A stretch of DNA of 64,000 nucleotides. It comes from Streptomyces sp. TG1A-60. GTDB taxonomy: Bacteria > Actinomycetota > Actinomycetes > Streptomycetales > Streptomycetaceae. Shown here in pieces: positions 26,591 through 35,342 of the stretch. Location of the stretch: positions 3,472,001 through 3,536,000 of the forward strand of contig NZ_CP147520.1 in NCBI RefSeq assembly GCF_037201975.1. Direction: 5' to 3'. Below the pieces are notes generated by a model. It was given only the letters and a program-made list of their open reading frames with translations. It searched no databases and had not been told where the DNA came from. Both the position numbers and the translations under genes were made by a program. Numbering within the stretch: position 1 is the stretch's first letter; each line of letters begins with the position of its first letter.

Positions 26591-26620
26591 CCCGCGCACG
26601 TGTTGGGGCACGTGCGCGGG
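26591..26620 (-). terminator. Hairpin after PucR-like gene
   Basis: Perfect 12-bp stem CCCGCGCACGTG with loop TTGGGG, 27 bp past the stop codon at 26647. Confidence 0.75.
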
Positions 26621-26646
26621 CCCACGGGGTCGGACGCGGTGGGCGG

Positions 26647-28650
26647 TCAGTCGCGGGGCGGCTGGCTCAGGGCCGGGCGGCCCAGCAGGACGTGCAGCGC
26701 GAGGGCGATGTCCGCGACGGTCACCACGTCGGTGTCGTGGATCCCGACCATCTTCGTGGAGAAGTCCATGCCGAGGAGTGTGGCCGCGTCCCGGGTGTGG
26801 TTACGGACGGTGGCCTCCGAGAGGCCCAGGGCGCGGGCCGTCTCCCTGGTGCTGAGGTTGTTCTCCAGCCAGACGCAGAGGGTCTCCACGAGATCCCGCT
26901 GGTCGGCCTGTACGGGGCGCAGCCGTTCCTCCGCCCAGGCCTTGGGTCCGCCGTCCGCGGCTCCGGCCGTCATCAGCGCGGCGAAGTCGGGGACGTCGGC
27001 AGCGGGGTCGCCGGGGGTCGGGCCGGGGCTCGTGTCCGGGGCCGGCAGGGCGAGTATGTCGAGGGCGAGCAGCGTCAGGACGCGGTCGTTGGCCGAGCCT
27101 CGGAGGTCGAGGGAGAGGATCCTGCCCGCTCGGTTCAGGCGCTGGGTGACCGTGTTGCGGTGCACACCGAGGCCGCCGGCGGCCTCGGTGTGCTTGAAAC
27201 TCAGGGCGGTCGGGAGGGTTTCGAGCAGCAGCTTCCGCTCGTCGCCCCGGCCCGGGAAGTCGTCCAGGAGCGGGGACATCAGGTCGGCGGCCCAGGCTCT
27301 GGCCTCCCGCCTGGGGAGCAGTGGGGCGAACTTGGCCTTGGCGCCGCCCAGCCTGATGCGGTGCGGGGTCCCGGCCGCGTCGCCCACCGCCGTCAGCGCC
27401 TCCAGGTAGCCGACAGCGGTCTCGGCGAGCGGATGCAGCCGGCTCTGGCCCATCAGATGGCCCTGGCGGGCCGCGATCATGTTTTTGAGGACGGTCTCGA
27501 CCCGGTCGCTCTCGCGGACGGGGTCGAGGATGAGGATGTGATTCGGCTTCCCCGGGCAGGCGGACACGATGGCCTGTTCCGCGAGGGCCCGTTCGCACCA
27601 GCTCAGGGTGGACTCGCGTTCCTGCGGTCCGGTGTCGACGATGAAGACCCGGGCGGTGTCGGTGTCCAGCAGAGCTTGTGCGGCGCCCGTGTAGACGACC
27701 TGCGCCAGAACCGTTTCGCCGCGCATGAGCAGTTGGAACGCGGCGTGCCGTACCGACCGTGGGGTCTCCACCCTGGCCTGGTGTTCCCGGCGCGCCTGGT
27801 CGCACAGCCCGACAAGCTTCGCCGCGTGCTGGATCAGGGCCGCGCCCGCGCTGTCGAAGGGGCTGTGTGAGGCGATGGCCAGGCGGACCTCGTCCTCGCC
27901 GCCCGGGGATCCCGGGGATCCCGGGGATACGGACACGATCCGGGTGTGCATGGTGCCGCAGGGGGCGCCCGGCACCGGGGCCGCCGTCTCCAGGGCGGCG
28001 GTGATGACGGCGTGGGCCAGACCGGCGGGCGCGCTGTCGGGCGCCGCCGCGAGGACGCCGCGCCGTGCCGAGCTGACGAGGACCTCGGCGTCCAGGGCCA
28101 GGGAGAGCCAGTCGGCGATGCGCCGCGCCGCCGTGGGGTCGGCGAGCCGGGCCGGGAGCCGGTTGAGGAGACCGTCGAGATGCTCGACCTGCCGCTCCGC
28201 GAACTGGGCGCGCCGCAGCCGCAGGTCCTCGTTGACGTGGTCCCACGCGGTGGGCTCCGCGGAGGTCACCAGCAGCGGCAGTCCGAGGCGGTTCGCGGCG
28301 GCCAGGGTGGGCTCGGGGAGCGACGTCAGGTCGTGGCCGGGTGTGCCGAGCACCAGACCGGCCGCCCCGCGCCGGTCCAGGAGCCGGATCAGCTGGTCGA
28401 GCGTCTGGACGGTGGGCCGTGACAGGTGGGGCGTGTCCAGGGTGGCCAGGAACAGCGTCCCGTGCTCGAAGGAGGAGCCGGTGAGCACATGGGGCGGCTC
28501 GGACAGCGGCCGGGCGACGACATCGGTGACCCTGGTCGCTCCGTGGCGGGAGGCGTGGCCCGGTTGCAGGAACCGCAGCCGCAGCTGCGGCCGCTCGTTG
28601 GTCAAGTAGTCAAGGGTGGGCAACTCGGCCCGCCTCCCTCGCTCTCGCAC
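26647..28650 (-). CDS. PucR-family-like transcriptional regulator with two helix-turn-helix segments
   Basis: 667 residues. It has an N-terminal sensory region (LVLGTPGHDLTSLPEPTLAA, about residue 100) and a central GGDEF-like/CdaR-type region. An HTH-like segment follows near residue 485 (FKHTEAAGGLGVHRNTVTQR), and the C-terminal HTH_30 lies at about residue 600 (LCVWLENNLSTRETARALGL, SEATVRNHTRDAATLLG). HTH_30 is typical of PucR/CdaR regulators, which usually have one copy; the mid-protein HTH is extra. A SPGSPGSPG stretch near residue 245 comes from a 9-bp DNA tandem repeat around 27905-27930. Its target and ligand are not clear from the context. Confidence 0.8.
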   Translation of the reverse strand: MRERGRRAELPTLDYLTNERPQLRLRFLQPGHASRHGATRVTDVVARPLSEPPHVLTGSSFEHGTLFLATLDTPHLSRPTVQTLDQLIRLLDRRGAAGLVLGTPGHDLTSLPEPTLAAANRLGLPLLVTSAEPTAWDHVNEDLRLRRAQFAERQVEHLDGLLNRLPARLADPTAARRIADWLSLALDAEVLVSSARRGVLAAAPDSAPAGLAHAVITAALETAAPVPGAPCGTMHTRIVSVSPGSPGSPGGEDEVRLAIASHSPFDSAGAALIQHAAKLVGLCDQARREHQARVETPRSVRHAAFQLLMRGETVLAQVVYTGAAQALLDTDTARVFIVDTGPQERESTLSWCERALAEQAIVSACPGKPNHILILDPVRESDRVETVLKNMIAARQGHLMGQSRLHPLAETAVGYLEALTAVGDAAGTPHRIRLGGAKAKFAPLLPRREARAWAADLMSPLLDDFPGRGDERKLLLETLPTALSFKHTEAAGGLGVHRNTVTQRLNRAGRILSLDLRGSANDRVLTLLALDILALPAPDTSPGPTPGDPAADVPDFAALMTAGAADGGPKAWAEERLRPVQADQRDLVETLCVWLENNLSTRETARALGLSEATVRNHTRDAATLLGMDFSTKMVGIHDTDVVTVADIALALHVLLGRPALSQPPRD

Positions 28651-28891
28651 GTGGTTCCCGTTCGGTCGACTCCGCCTTCCGTGTTCGCTTTTGTCACGTG
28701 TGCGGCGTTCGGCGTCAGCCTAGTGGAGCCGGGGAACGGGGCAGACGGCGCCCTCACGGCCCCTCATTCCCGCGTACGGCGCGCGTGCAGGAACGGGTTC
28801 TCGTCCGATCTCGCGGGGCTGTTTCTGGAGGACCTCGGGCGGTTGCTGCCTGAACTCAGGCGGCAGTCGGGGCCGTCGACGCGGGACGAGG

Positions 28892-28940
28892 GGGCGGCTA
28901 CCGGGTTCCACCACCGAGAGGGGGAACCCGGTAGCCGCCC
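28892..28940 (-). terminator. Perfect 18-bp hairpin after the ABC transporter operon
   Basis: Arms 28892-28909 and 28923-28940 pair perfectly around a 13-nt loop, four bases downstream of the permease stop at 28944. The rest of the 28651-28943 gap shows no gene. Confidence 0.85.
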
Positions 28941-28943
28941 GTG

Positions 28944-29735
28944 TCACTTGCCCAGTCGCCCGAACCGCCGTACCGCCAGCGGGATGAAGACCGCCATCAG
29001 GGCCACCGGCCAGGCGATCGCCGTCCAGAGGTGGTCCGCTTCGGCGCCCGGCGTGCCGAAGAGGTCGCGTACGGCTGTCGCCGTGTGGGACATCGGGTTC
29101 CATTCGACGACCGTGCCGAGCCAGTCGGGCATGGAGGCGGGGGTGGCGAGGGCATTGGAGAGGAAGCCGACCGGCCAGACGAGGATCTGTACGGCGGTGA
29201 CGAGTTCGGGTTTGCCGGCCACCATCGCCAGGTGGATGCCGATCCAGAGCATGGCGAAGCGGAAGAGGAGGAGGAGGCCCACCGCGCCGAGGAAGGCCGC
29301 GGGGCCGCCGTGGACGCGCCAGCCGAGGGCGAACGCGACGCCCATGAGGATGGCGAGTCCGACGGCCGACTGGAGCATGTCCGCGACCGAACGGCCCACC
29401 AGGACCGCCCCGTTGGTCATCGGCATCGAGCGAAAGCGGTCGATCACCCCCTTGTCGAGGTCCTGGGTGACGGCGAGCATCGTGCCCTCCAGGCCGAAGG
29501 CCATGGTGAGGGCGAGCATGCCGGGGGCCAGGTAGTCGAGGTAGCTGCCGGTCACTCCTCGGCCGCCGCCGATCAGGTAACCGAACATCAGCAGCAGCAT
29601 CACCGGGAAGACCAGCCCCACGAGCAGTTGCACCGGCTGCCGTGCCCAGTGGGCGAGTTCGCGGCGGGTCATGGTCCAGGAGTCGGTCAGGGCGTACACG
29701 CCCATGCCGCGACGCGCCATCGTGTTCGTGCTCAT
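28944..29735 (-). CDS. ABC-2 type exporter permease, DrrB-like
   Basis: The 263-residue protein has six predicted helices, including [41 protein letters not shown] and [17 protein letters not shown]. The loop [20 protein letters not shown] is the ABC-2 coupling segment seen in DrrB-type proteins. It overlaps the ATPase gene by four bases, so the pair forms one exporter. Substrates of this class are drugs or lipids; the real one is unknown here. The start at 29735 ([13 protein letters not shown]) gives a short cytoplasmic lead. Confidence 0.92.
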   Translation of the reverse strand: MSTNTMARRGMGVYALTDSWTMTRRELAHWARQPVQLLVGLVFPVMLLLMFGYLIGGGRGVTGSYLDYLAPGMLALTMAFGLEGTMLAVTQDLDKGVIDRFRSMPMTNGAVLVGRSVADMLQSAVGLAILMGVAFALGWRVHGGPAAFLGAVGLLLLFRFAMLWIGIHLAMVAGKPELVTAVQILVWPVGFLSNALATPASMPDWLGTVVEWNPMSHTATAVRDLFGTPGAEADHLWTAIAWPVALMAVFIPLAVRRFGRLGK

Positions 29736-30694
29736 AGGGCCTCCTTCACTCGGTCGTTCCCGGTGAGGTGCAGGAACACCTCGTCCAGGGTCGGGCGGCG
29801 CAGGGCGATGTCCTCCGCCTCGACGCCGGCGTCCTCCAGAGCGCGGACGACCGCGGAGAGGGCCGTCATGCGGTCGGTGACCGGGACACTGAGGCGGCGA
29901 CGGTCGGTGTCCACGGCGATGTGCCCCTTGGGGAGGGGCAACAGGGCTACGGCTGCGCCCAGTTGGCCGGCGTCGCGCAGGACCACGTCGATGCGGTCGC
30001 CGCCGGTCAGGCCCTTCAGCTCGTTCGCCGTGCCGTCGGCGACGACCCGGCCGCCGTCGACGACGGAAATGCGGTCGGCGAGCTGGTCGGCCTCCTCCAG
30101 GTACTGGGTGGTGAGCAGGACCGTCGTGCCGCCGCCGACCAGGGAGCGGACGGAGTCCCAGACCTCGGTGCGCCCGCGCGGGTCGAGGCCGGTCGTCGGC
30201 TCGTCCAGGAAGAGCACCTCCGGTTCGGTGATGAGGGACGCGGCGAGGTCGAGGCGGCGCCGCATACCGCCGCTGTACTGCTTGACGGCCTTGCGGCCGG
30301 TCTCGCCGAGGCCGAACCGCTCCAGGAGTTCGTCGGCCCGCACGCGGGCGCGGCGGGCGCCCAGGTGGTAGAGGCGGCCGAACATCTCCAGGTTCTGGCG
30401 GCCACCCAGCTCCTCGTCGAGCGCGGCGTGCTGGCCGAGCAGACCGATGCGGAAGCGCACCTCACGCGCGCGGGCCAGCACGTCGTGGCCGGCCACCTCG
30501 ACGCGGCCGGCATCGGGACGCAGCAGGGTCGACAGGATCCTGACCAGGGTCGTCTTGCCGGCGCCGTTGGGCCCGAGAACCCCGTGCACGGTGCCGCGCG
30601 CGACCTGGAGGTCGAGTCCGTCGAGGGCGACCTCGCCACCCTTGCCGCCGTATGTCTTGCGTGCCCCTTCGACAGTGATCGCCGAATCCGCCAT
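29732..30694 (-). CDS. ABC exporter ATP-binding protein, DrrA-like
   Basis: 320 residues. Walker [22 protein letters not shown]-loop [19 protein letters not shown], signature [17 protein letters not shown], Walker [18 protein letters not shown], and H-loop [18 protein letters not shown] are all present. The DrrA C-terminal domain ends [14 protein letters not shown]. It pairs with the overlapping DrrB-like permease. The ATG at 30694 has GGGGAGGT upstream. The promoter region carries two TCAAACTTGA operators and a PadR gene upstream, pointing to ligand-relieved repression. Confidence 0.95.
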   Translation of the reverse strand: MADSAITVEGARKTYGGKGGEVALDGLDLQVARGTVHGVLGPNGAGKTTLVRILSTLLRPDAGRVEVAGHDVLARAREVRFRIGLLGQHAALDEELGGRQNLEMFGRLYHLGARRARVRADELLERFGLGETGRKAVKQYSGGMRRRLDLAASLITEPEVLFLDEPTTGLDPRGRTEVWDSVRSLVGGGTTVLLTTQYLEEADQLADRISVVDGGRVVADGTANELKGLTGGDRIDVVLRDAGQLGAAVALLPLPKGHIAVDTDRRRLSVPVTDRMTALSAVVRALEDAGVEAEDIALRRPTLDEVFLHLTGNDRVKEAL

Positions 30695-30720
30695 CGGGAC
30701 CTCCCCATGGGTCGAAATCA

Positions 30721-30738
30721 GTAGTCAAACTTGACTAC
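30721..30738. promoter_or_regulatory. Palindromic operator 1 (probable PadR site)
   Basis: Perfect 18-bp palindrome GTAGTCAAACTTGACTAC apart from its AC centre. It sits between the drrA-like start and its likely -10 (TATCGT, preceded by TTGACC at 17 bp), so binding would block transcription. Confidence 0.8.
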
Positions 30739-30768
30739 ACACTCGGACGATATCCCCTTCGAGCTCAA

Positions 30769-30784
30769 TGGTCAAACTTGATTA
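30769..30784. promoter_or_regulatory. Operator 2 (probable PadR site)
   Basis: TGGTCAAACTTGATTA repeats the TCAAACTTGA core of operator 1; the core centres are 47 bp apart. It overlaps both the PadR stop codon and the candidate -35 of the exporter promoter. Confidence 0.7.
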
Positions 30785-31423
30785 GCGGTGATCCTCCGGA
30801 TGCCGCTCTCCCGTCGCGTACGGGTTCTCCTGCCCCTCCGTCAGGACGCCGACGAACGGTTCACCCTCCCCCGCGAAGGTGTAGGCGCCCTCGCGGATGC
30901 GGTCGATGAGGCCTCGGGTCCACTCGGCGCCCGTGTCGGCGGAGTGGATCCAGAAGTTCATGATCTCGCCGATGTGGCCGAACTGGCCGGGGCCGTCCTC
31001 GGGTACGTAGTACTCGGTGACGCCCTTGCGCCATTCCCCGATGGCCCGCACCCGCCGCTCAAGGAGCCCGAGGACCTCCTCGCGGCCGAGGTCCACCATG
31101 AAGCCGATCCCGGCGGAGAGCACGTCCGGCTCCTGGTGGTAGGCGGCGAGGGATGCGCGCAGCAGCTTGAGGTACTCCTCGGTGCCCGCCTCGGTGATCG
31201 TGTACTCGGTGCGGGGCGGGCCGCCGGCGGTGGAGGGGGCGATCTCGTGCGCGAGCAGCAGTCCCTGCTTCGCCATCTGCTTCAGGGCATGGTAGATCGA
31301 GCCGGGCTTGGCGTTGGACCACTCGTGCGCGCCCCAGTACTCCAGGTCGTTGCGCACCTGGTAGCCGTGGGCCCGCCCGTGCTGACGCACCGAACCCAGC
31401 ACGAGAAGACGGATCGCTGACAT
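30782..31423 (-). CDS. PadR family transcriptional regulator
   Basis: The 213-residue protein has the N-terminal PadR winged HTH (IRLLVLGSVRQHGRAHGYQV, NAKPGSIYHALKQMAKQGLL, PRTEYTITEAGTEEYLKLL) and a C-terminal Vir_act_alpha_C-like helical domain (GREEVLGLLERRVRAIGEWR). PadR proteins usually repress drug exporters and let go on binding the drug. Here it lies directly upstream of, and in line with, the DrrAB-like operon, with palindromic operators between them. Its own promoter lies in the gap after the aldehyde dehydrogenase gene. Confidence 0.92.
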   Translation of the reverse strand: MSAIRLLVLGSVRQHGRAHGYQVRNDLEYWGAHEWSNAKPGSIYHALKQMAKQGLLLAHEIAPSTAGGPPRTEYTITEAGTEEYLKLLRASLAAYHQEPDVLSAGIGFMVDLGREEVLGLLERRVRAIGEWRKGVTEYYVPEDGPGQFGHIGEIMNFWIHSADTGAEWTRGLIDRIREGAYTFAGEGEPFVGVLTEGQENPYATGERHPEDHR

Positions 31424-31496
31424 GGGTCAAGCGTAGAACCACGCGAGGTCACCCCGGCTCGCACCCGGCTTCTCGGACACCCGGCCCGTCGGCCGC

Positions 31497-31522
31497 CGTT
31501 GCCGGGGCCGGGGCCGGCAACG
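31497..31522 (-). terminator. GC hairpin upstream of padR
   Basis: Nine-base stem CGTTGCCGG/CCGGCAACG around a GC-rich loop. With the larger hairpin at 31568-31608, it probably ends aldehyde dehydrogenase transcription. Confidence 0.55.
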
Positions 31523-31567
31523 TCTGCCTGTGAAGGAGCGGCGTCCGGTGCGTGCTCTCGGCGTGCC

Positions 31568-31608
31568 GGCCGGAAGTCCTCGTACTGGGGGTACCCGGAC
31601 TTCCGGCC
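31568..31608 (-). terminator. Hairpin after aldehyde dehydrogenase gene
   Basis: Perfect 12-bp stem GGCCGGAAGTCC/GGACTTCCGGCC with a 17-nt loop, 58 bp beyond the stop codon at 31666. Confidence 0.75.
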
Positions 31609-31665
31609 GACGCGGCGGGAGGACGCGCCGGGGCGTCGCGAAGGGGCGAAGGGGCGAAGGCCACC

Positions 31666-33126
31666 TCAGAACGGGAAGAAGCTCCGGCCGTGCTGGACCG
31701 AGATCCACTTCTGGGTGGTGAACGCGTCCACCGTCGCCTCGCCGTTCAGGCGGCCGATACCGGAGTGCTTCTCACCGCCGAAGGGGACGAGGGGCTCGTC
31801 GTGGACGGTGCCGTCGTTGACGTGGAACATGCCGGTGTCGATCCGCTTGGCGAAGGCGACGCCGCGCTCGATGTCCCCGGTGTGGACGGCACCGCTGAGG
31901 CCGTACGGGGTGTCGTTGACGAGGCGGACGGCCTCCTCCTCGCCGTCGAAGGGGACGAGGAAGGCCACCGGCCCGAAGACCTCCTGCCGGAGGAGCGCGG
32001 AGTCGGCGGGGAGATCGGTGAGGACGGACGGCTCGACCAGGTTGTTGGTCGTGCCGCCCCGGAGAAGCGCGGTGGCGCCCTCCGCGAGCGCCTGCTCGAC
32101 GACGGACGAGAGGGAGTCCGCCTGGGAGGAGTTGATGACCGGGCCGATCACGGTCTGCGGGTCGCGCGGGTCGCCGACCTTCAGGGACTTCACCTTCGCC
32201 ACGAACTTCTCGGTGAACTCGGCCCGGACCGAACGGTCGACCAGGACGCGGTTGGCCGCCATGCAGACCTGGCCCTGGTGGACGTAGCGCGAGAAGACGG
32301 CCGCGTCGACGGCGTAGTCGATGTCCGCGTCGTCCAGGACCACCAGCGCGCTGTTGCCGCCCAGTTCGAGGATCGAGCGCTTGAAGTGCGAGGCAGCGAC
32401 GGTGGCGACGTGGCGGCCGACCTTGTCGGAGCCGGTGAAGGAGATCAGCTTGGGTATCGGGTGCTCGATGAAGGCGTCACCGATCTCGGCGATGTCGGTG
32501 ACGACGACGTTGAGCAGACCGCCCGGCAGACCGGCCTCCTCGAAGATCTTCGCGACCAGGGTGCCGCCGGCGATCGGGGTGTTCTGGTGCGGCTTGAGTA
32601 CCACGCCGTTGCCGAGTGCGATGGCCGGGGCGACGGACTTGACGGAGAGCAGGAACGGGAAGTTGAAGGGGCTGATGACGCCCACGACACCGACCGGCAC
32701 CCGGTAGAGGCGGTTCTCCTTGCCGTCGATCGGCGAAGGAAGGATGCTGCCCTCGGGGCGCAGCGCGAGCTGTATCGACTCGCGCAGGAACTCCTTGGCG
32801 AGGTGCAGCTCGAACCCGGCCTTCAGGCGCGTGCCGCCGAGCTCGGCGATGATCACCTCGGTGATCTCCTGCTCGCGCTCCTCGATGACGCGCAGGGCCT
32901 TCTCGAAGACGGCACGACGCGCGTAGGCGTTGACCTGGGACCAGTCCTTCTGGGCCGCCTGGGCGGCCCGGTAGGCCTCGTCCACCTCGTCGACCGTGGC
33001 TATCGTGATCGACGCGAGCTTCGCGTCGTCGTACGGGTTGAAGTCGATGATGTCCCAGGAGCCGGCCCCCGGGCGCCACTCGCCGCCGATGTACTGCTGG
33101 GCCAGGTCGGTGAAGTAGGACGACAT
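31666..33126 (-). CDS. Aldehyde dehydrogenase family protein
   Basis: The 486-residue NAD(P)-dependent ALDH has the Rossmann/cofactor motif VGVISPFNFPFLLSVKSVAP, the general base in SILELGGNSALVVLDDAD, and the catalytic Cys in VHQGQVCMAANRVLVD. It also has RQEVFGPVAFLVPFDGEEEA and FHVNDGTVHDEPLVPFGGEK. The PFGGEKHSGIGR ending resembles benzaldehyde or vanillin dehydrogenase-like members, so an aromatic or aliphatic aldehyde is a reasonable guess; the substrate is not shown. It is a monocistronic gene with a palindromic operator 24 bp upstream of the start. Confidence 0.93.
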   Translation of the reverse strand: MSSYFTDLAQQYIGGEWRPGAGSWDIIDFNPYDDAKLASITIATVDEVDEAYRAAQAAQKDWSQVNAYARRAVFEKALRVIEEREQEITEVIIAELGGTRLKAGFELHLAKEFLRESIQLALRPEGSILPSPIDGKENRLYRVPVGVVGVISPFNFPFLLSVKSVAPAIALGNGVVLKPHQNTPIAGGTLVAKIFEEAGLPGGLLNVVVTDIAEIGDAFIEHPIPKLISFTGSDKVGRHVATVAASHFKRSILELGGNSALVVLDDADIDYAVDAAVFSRYVHQGQVCMAANRVLVDRSVRAEFTEKFVAKVKSLKVGDPRDPQTVIGPVINSSQADSLSSVVEQALAEGATALLRGGTTNNLVEPSVLTDLPADSALLRQEVFGPVAFLVPFDGEEEAVRLVNDTPYGLSGAVHTGDIERGVAFAKRIDTGMFHVNDGTVHDEPLVPFGGEKHSGIGRLNGEATVDAFTTQKWISVQHGRSFFPF

Positions 33127-33149
33127 GTGATCCTCAATCAGTCGGCATC

Positions 33150-33164
33150 GATCAATGATTGATC
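33150..33164. promoter_or_regulatory. Palindromic operator upstream of aldehyde dehydrogenase
   Basis: GATCAATGATTGATC is a perfect 7-1-7 palindrome, AT-rich against the GC background and close to the start codon at 33126. Its form suits a MarR/TetR-like dimer. No matching regulator is adjacent; the nearest is the XRE gene. Confidence 0.65.
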
Positions 33165-33269
33165 ACACGTCATCGTACTTGCGAGTAAGAGGAGTTGGAG
33201 AGCTACTCCGAAGACTCCGTGAAGACTCTCAGGTGACCGCCGCGGCGATGCGGGGGACCGCCACGGAGT

Positions 33270-34133
33270 TCAGGAGAGCTGCAGCAGACCCCTGAGCAGG
33301 TCTCGGCTCTCCGCCGGGGACGGGCTGTCGTCCTGGAGCTGCCTGATCGCCCGCTCGTACTGGGCGATGTCCTCGCTCTTGTCCAGGTAGAGGGCGCTGG
33401 TGAGCTGTTCGAGATAGACCACGTCGGAGAGATCGGACTCGGGGAAGCTCAGCACGGTGAAGGCGCCGCTCTCGCCGGAGTGGCCGCCGAAGCCGAACGG
33501 CATGACCTGGAGCCGTACGTTCGGGCGCTCGGAGATGTCTATGAGGTGCTGGAGCTGACCCCGCATCACGTCCCGGCCTCCGTACGGCCGGCGCAACGCG
33601 GCCTCGTCGAGGACGCAGTGGAACTCGGGGGCGCTCTCGGCCACCAGATACTTCTGGCGCTCCATGCGCACCGCGACCCGCTTGTCGATCTCGGCCGCGC
33701 TCGCGCTCCTCATCCCGCGGGCGACGACCGCGTGGGCGTACGCCTCGGTCTGCAACAGGCCGTGCACGAACTGGACTTCGTAACTCCGGATGAGGTGGGC
33801 CGCGGCCTCCAGGCCGACGTAGGTGGGGAACCAGCTGGGCAGGACGTCCGAGTAGCTGTGCCACCAGCCGGCGACGTTGGCTTCCTTCGCCAGGGAGAGC
33901 AGGGAGTTGCGCTCGGACTCGTCGGTGACGCCGTAGAGGGTCAACAGGTCCTCCACGTCACGGGACTTGAAGCTGACCCGGCCGAGTTCCATCCGACTGA
34001 TCTTCGACTCGGAGGCGCGGATGGAGTACCCGGCCTTCTCCCGGGTGATCCCCTGCGACTCGCGCAGCCGCCTGAGATGCGAGCCCAGCAGCATCCGCCT
34101 CACCACCGACCCGCTCGATTCACCGGCGCCCAC
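33270..34133 (-). CDS. XRE-family helix-turn-helix regulator with DUF5753 domain
   Basis: 287 residues. HTH_31 at residues 13-70 (LGSHLRRLRESQGITREKAG, IRASESKISRMELGRVSFK), then DUF5753 (GLEAAAHLIRSYEVQFVHGL, LQTEAYAHAVVARGM, RMERQKYLVAESAPEFHCVL, GHSGESGAFTVLSFPE). This is the large Streptomyces family, such as WhiJ-type regulators, that works with a DUF397 partner. I set the start at the GTG at 34133, which has GGGGAGG upstream; the longer open frame is not family-like. With the anti-sigma-like and DUF397 genes nearby it forms the typical trio. Confidence 0.9.
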   Translation of the reverse strand: MGAGESSGSVVRRMLLGSHLRRLRESQGITREKAGYSIRASESKISRMELGRVSFKSRDVEDLLTLYGVTDESERNSLLSLAKEANVAGWWHSYSDVLPSWFPTYVGLEAAAHLIRSYEVQFVHGLLQTEAYAHAVVARGMRSASAAEIDKRVAVRMERQKYLVAESAPEFHCVLDEAALRRPYGGRDVMRGQLQHLIDISERPNVRLQVMPFGFGGHSGESGAFTVLSFPESDLSDVVYLEQLTSALYLDKSEDIAQYERAIRQLQDDSPSPAESRDLLRGLLQLS

Positions 34134-34457
34134 GTTCGTCCAGCCTCCCCAACTTCTCCAAGGGCCGCAGTCTGCCACTAAACCACTCCGATCCGCACTC
34201 GCGCGGTTACAGAAAGGGAAAGTATTGGACGTCCGTGACGGGTGGGACACGGGAAGTGGCCGGCGAACCGTCAGATGGCGACCGCCATCCGGTAACAGAG
34301 CGACAGAAGAAATATCCAGTAAGCGGTACGGGAAGGTCCATTTCGGGCGCGTGCACGTGCATCTGCCCTTGCATCTGCCGTTCGCATCAGAAACCATGGT
34401 CTCGCGCCACCGCTGCTATGTCGCAACGACCGCGATCGATCACGGGGAGTGCCTCGC
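34134..34457. other. Shared divergent promoter region of XRE and anti-sigma-like genes
   Basis: No gene seen. The region separates the XRE start (34133, minus) from the ATPase start (34458, plus) and carries GCATC iterons at 34351-34388. Confidence 0.6.
34351..34388 (+). promoter_or_regulatory. GCATC iterons upstream of anti-sigma-like gene
   Basis: GCATC at 34359, 34371 and 34384 (12 and 13 bp apart), led by GTGCACGTGCATCTGC (34351-34366). The same 16-bp string, in the orientation facing its own gene, occurs upstream of the DUF397 gene (35490-35505). Confidence 0.7.
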
Positions 34458-34994
34458 ATGGGGACGAATGGATCGACCATGCTCGAACCCGTACGGCAGG
34501 GACTTCCGCCACTTGATCCCGCGTCCGTGTCCAACGCCGCGTCCTGCGCGCTGCCACCCCGCTACGAAGCGGTGCGCGAGGCGAGGCAGTTCACCCGGGG
34601 CACGCTCGACCAGTGGCGGATGGGCGACCGCTTCGACGACATCTGTCTCGTGGTCTCGGAACTCGTCACCAACGCCCTGCGACACGGCCTGCCCGGCAGC
34701 GCCCTGTGCCCGGCCCAGGACCCGCCCGTACGACTGCACCTGATGCGCTGGACCGAGCGGCTGGTGTGCGCGGTGCGCGACCCCAGCCACGGCAGTCCGG
34801 TCGCGGGCGACTCGGACGACTTCTCGGCGGAGTCGGGGCGTGGGCTGTTCATGGTCGACTCGTTCGCGGACAGCTGGGGCTGGCATCCGCTGGGCGGCGC
34901 ACTCAGTGGAAAGGTCGTGTGGGCACTGTTCCGGATGCCTCCGGAGCAGGGCGGCCCGCCCCCGTCCGCACCCCCGCCCCCGCCCTCGTACTGA
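34458..34994 (+). CDS. Anti-sigma-factor-like ATP-binding protein (HATPase_c_2)
   Basis: 178 residues. The GHKL core of RsbW/SpoIIAB-like proteins is visible: DDICLVVSELVTNALRHGLP (N-box), LVCAVRDPSHGSPV (G1-like), SAESGRGLFMVDSFADSWGW (G2-like), and GKVVWALFRM. It ends in a Pro-rich tail. Such stand-alone Streptomyces HATPases sit next to XRE/DUF397 pairs and are thought to tune sigma or regulator activity. I took the ATG at 34458, eight bases after GGGGAG, rather than the GTG at 34449. A direct sigma partner is not evident. Confidence 0.88.
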   Translation: MGTNGSTMLEPVRQGLPPLDPASVSNAASCALPPRYEAVREARQFTRGTLDQWRMGDRFDDICLVVSELVTNALRHGLPGSALCPAQDPPVRLHLMRWTERLVCAVRDPSHGSPVAGDSDDFSAESGRGLFMVDSFADSWGWHPLGGALSGKVVWALFRMPPEQGGPPPSAPPPPPSY

Positions 34995-35075
34995 CGAACC
35001 GCGGCGCTTCTCGATGCCGCGGTTCTACGCGTGTCACGTCGGCGGGCTCCTCGACGGCCCGCCGACGAGCGGGCG

Positions 35076-35342
35076 TTATCCGACCAGATGGTCGAACTCG
35101 CCGTCCTTGACGCCCAGGAGCATCGCCTCGATCTCGGCGCGCGTGTAGACGAGCGCCGGGCCGTCGGGGAAGCGGGAGTTGCGCACCGCCACCGCACCGC
35201 CGGGCAGCCGGGCGAACTCCACGCAGTTGCCCTGCGAGTTGCTGTGCCGGCTCTTCTGCCAGGCCACCGCGTGGAGCTCGGCCAGCTCCGCCGCGGCCAT
35301 GCCGTTGTACACGTCATCCACGCCGTACACGTCGTGGTCCAC
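35076..35342 (-). CDS. DUF397 protein, partner of XRE regulator
   Basis: 88 residues. The DUF397 core WQKSRHSNSQGNCVEFARL, VAVRNSRFPDGPALVYTRAE, and the end MLLGVKDGEFDHLV are clear. Small DUF397 proteins bind and modulate their XRE (DUF5753) partner, as with WhiJ systems. Here it sits about 1.2 kb from the XRE gene with the HATPase gene between. An ATG start at 35342 gives normal length. Upstream iterons match those in front of the HATPase gene, suggesting coordinated control. Confidence 0.92.
   Translation of the reverse strand: MDHDVYGVDDVYNGMAAAELAELHAVAWQKSRHSNSQGNCVEFARLPGGAVAVRNSRFPDGPALVYTRAEIEAMLLGVKDGEFDHLVG

Larger units (their letters stand above)
26117..26646. other. Gene-free region upstream of tipA, rich in hairpins
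   Basis: No credible gene in about 530 bp. It has short dyads CACTT-CCGC-AAGTG and TGCAC-TT-GTGCA near 26180-26285. A 26-bp near-perfect inverted repeat lies at 26382-26442 and a 12-bp perfect hairpin at 26591-26620, listed separately. The two hairpins lie downstream of the PucR-like gene. Confidence 0.5.

Noticed and set aside
26117..26646. Overlapping short frames upstream of tipA
   Set aside because: All are Arg/Pro/Gly-rich without family features; the region is explained by hairpins and promoters.
34134..34397. N-terminal extension of the XRE regulator
   Set aside because: Residues are not family-like; the GTG at 34133 has a good ribosome site and starts the HTH correctly.
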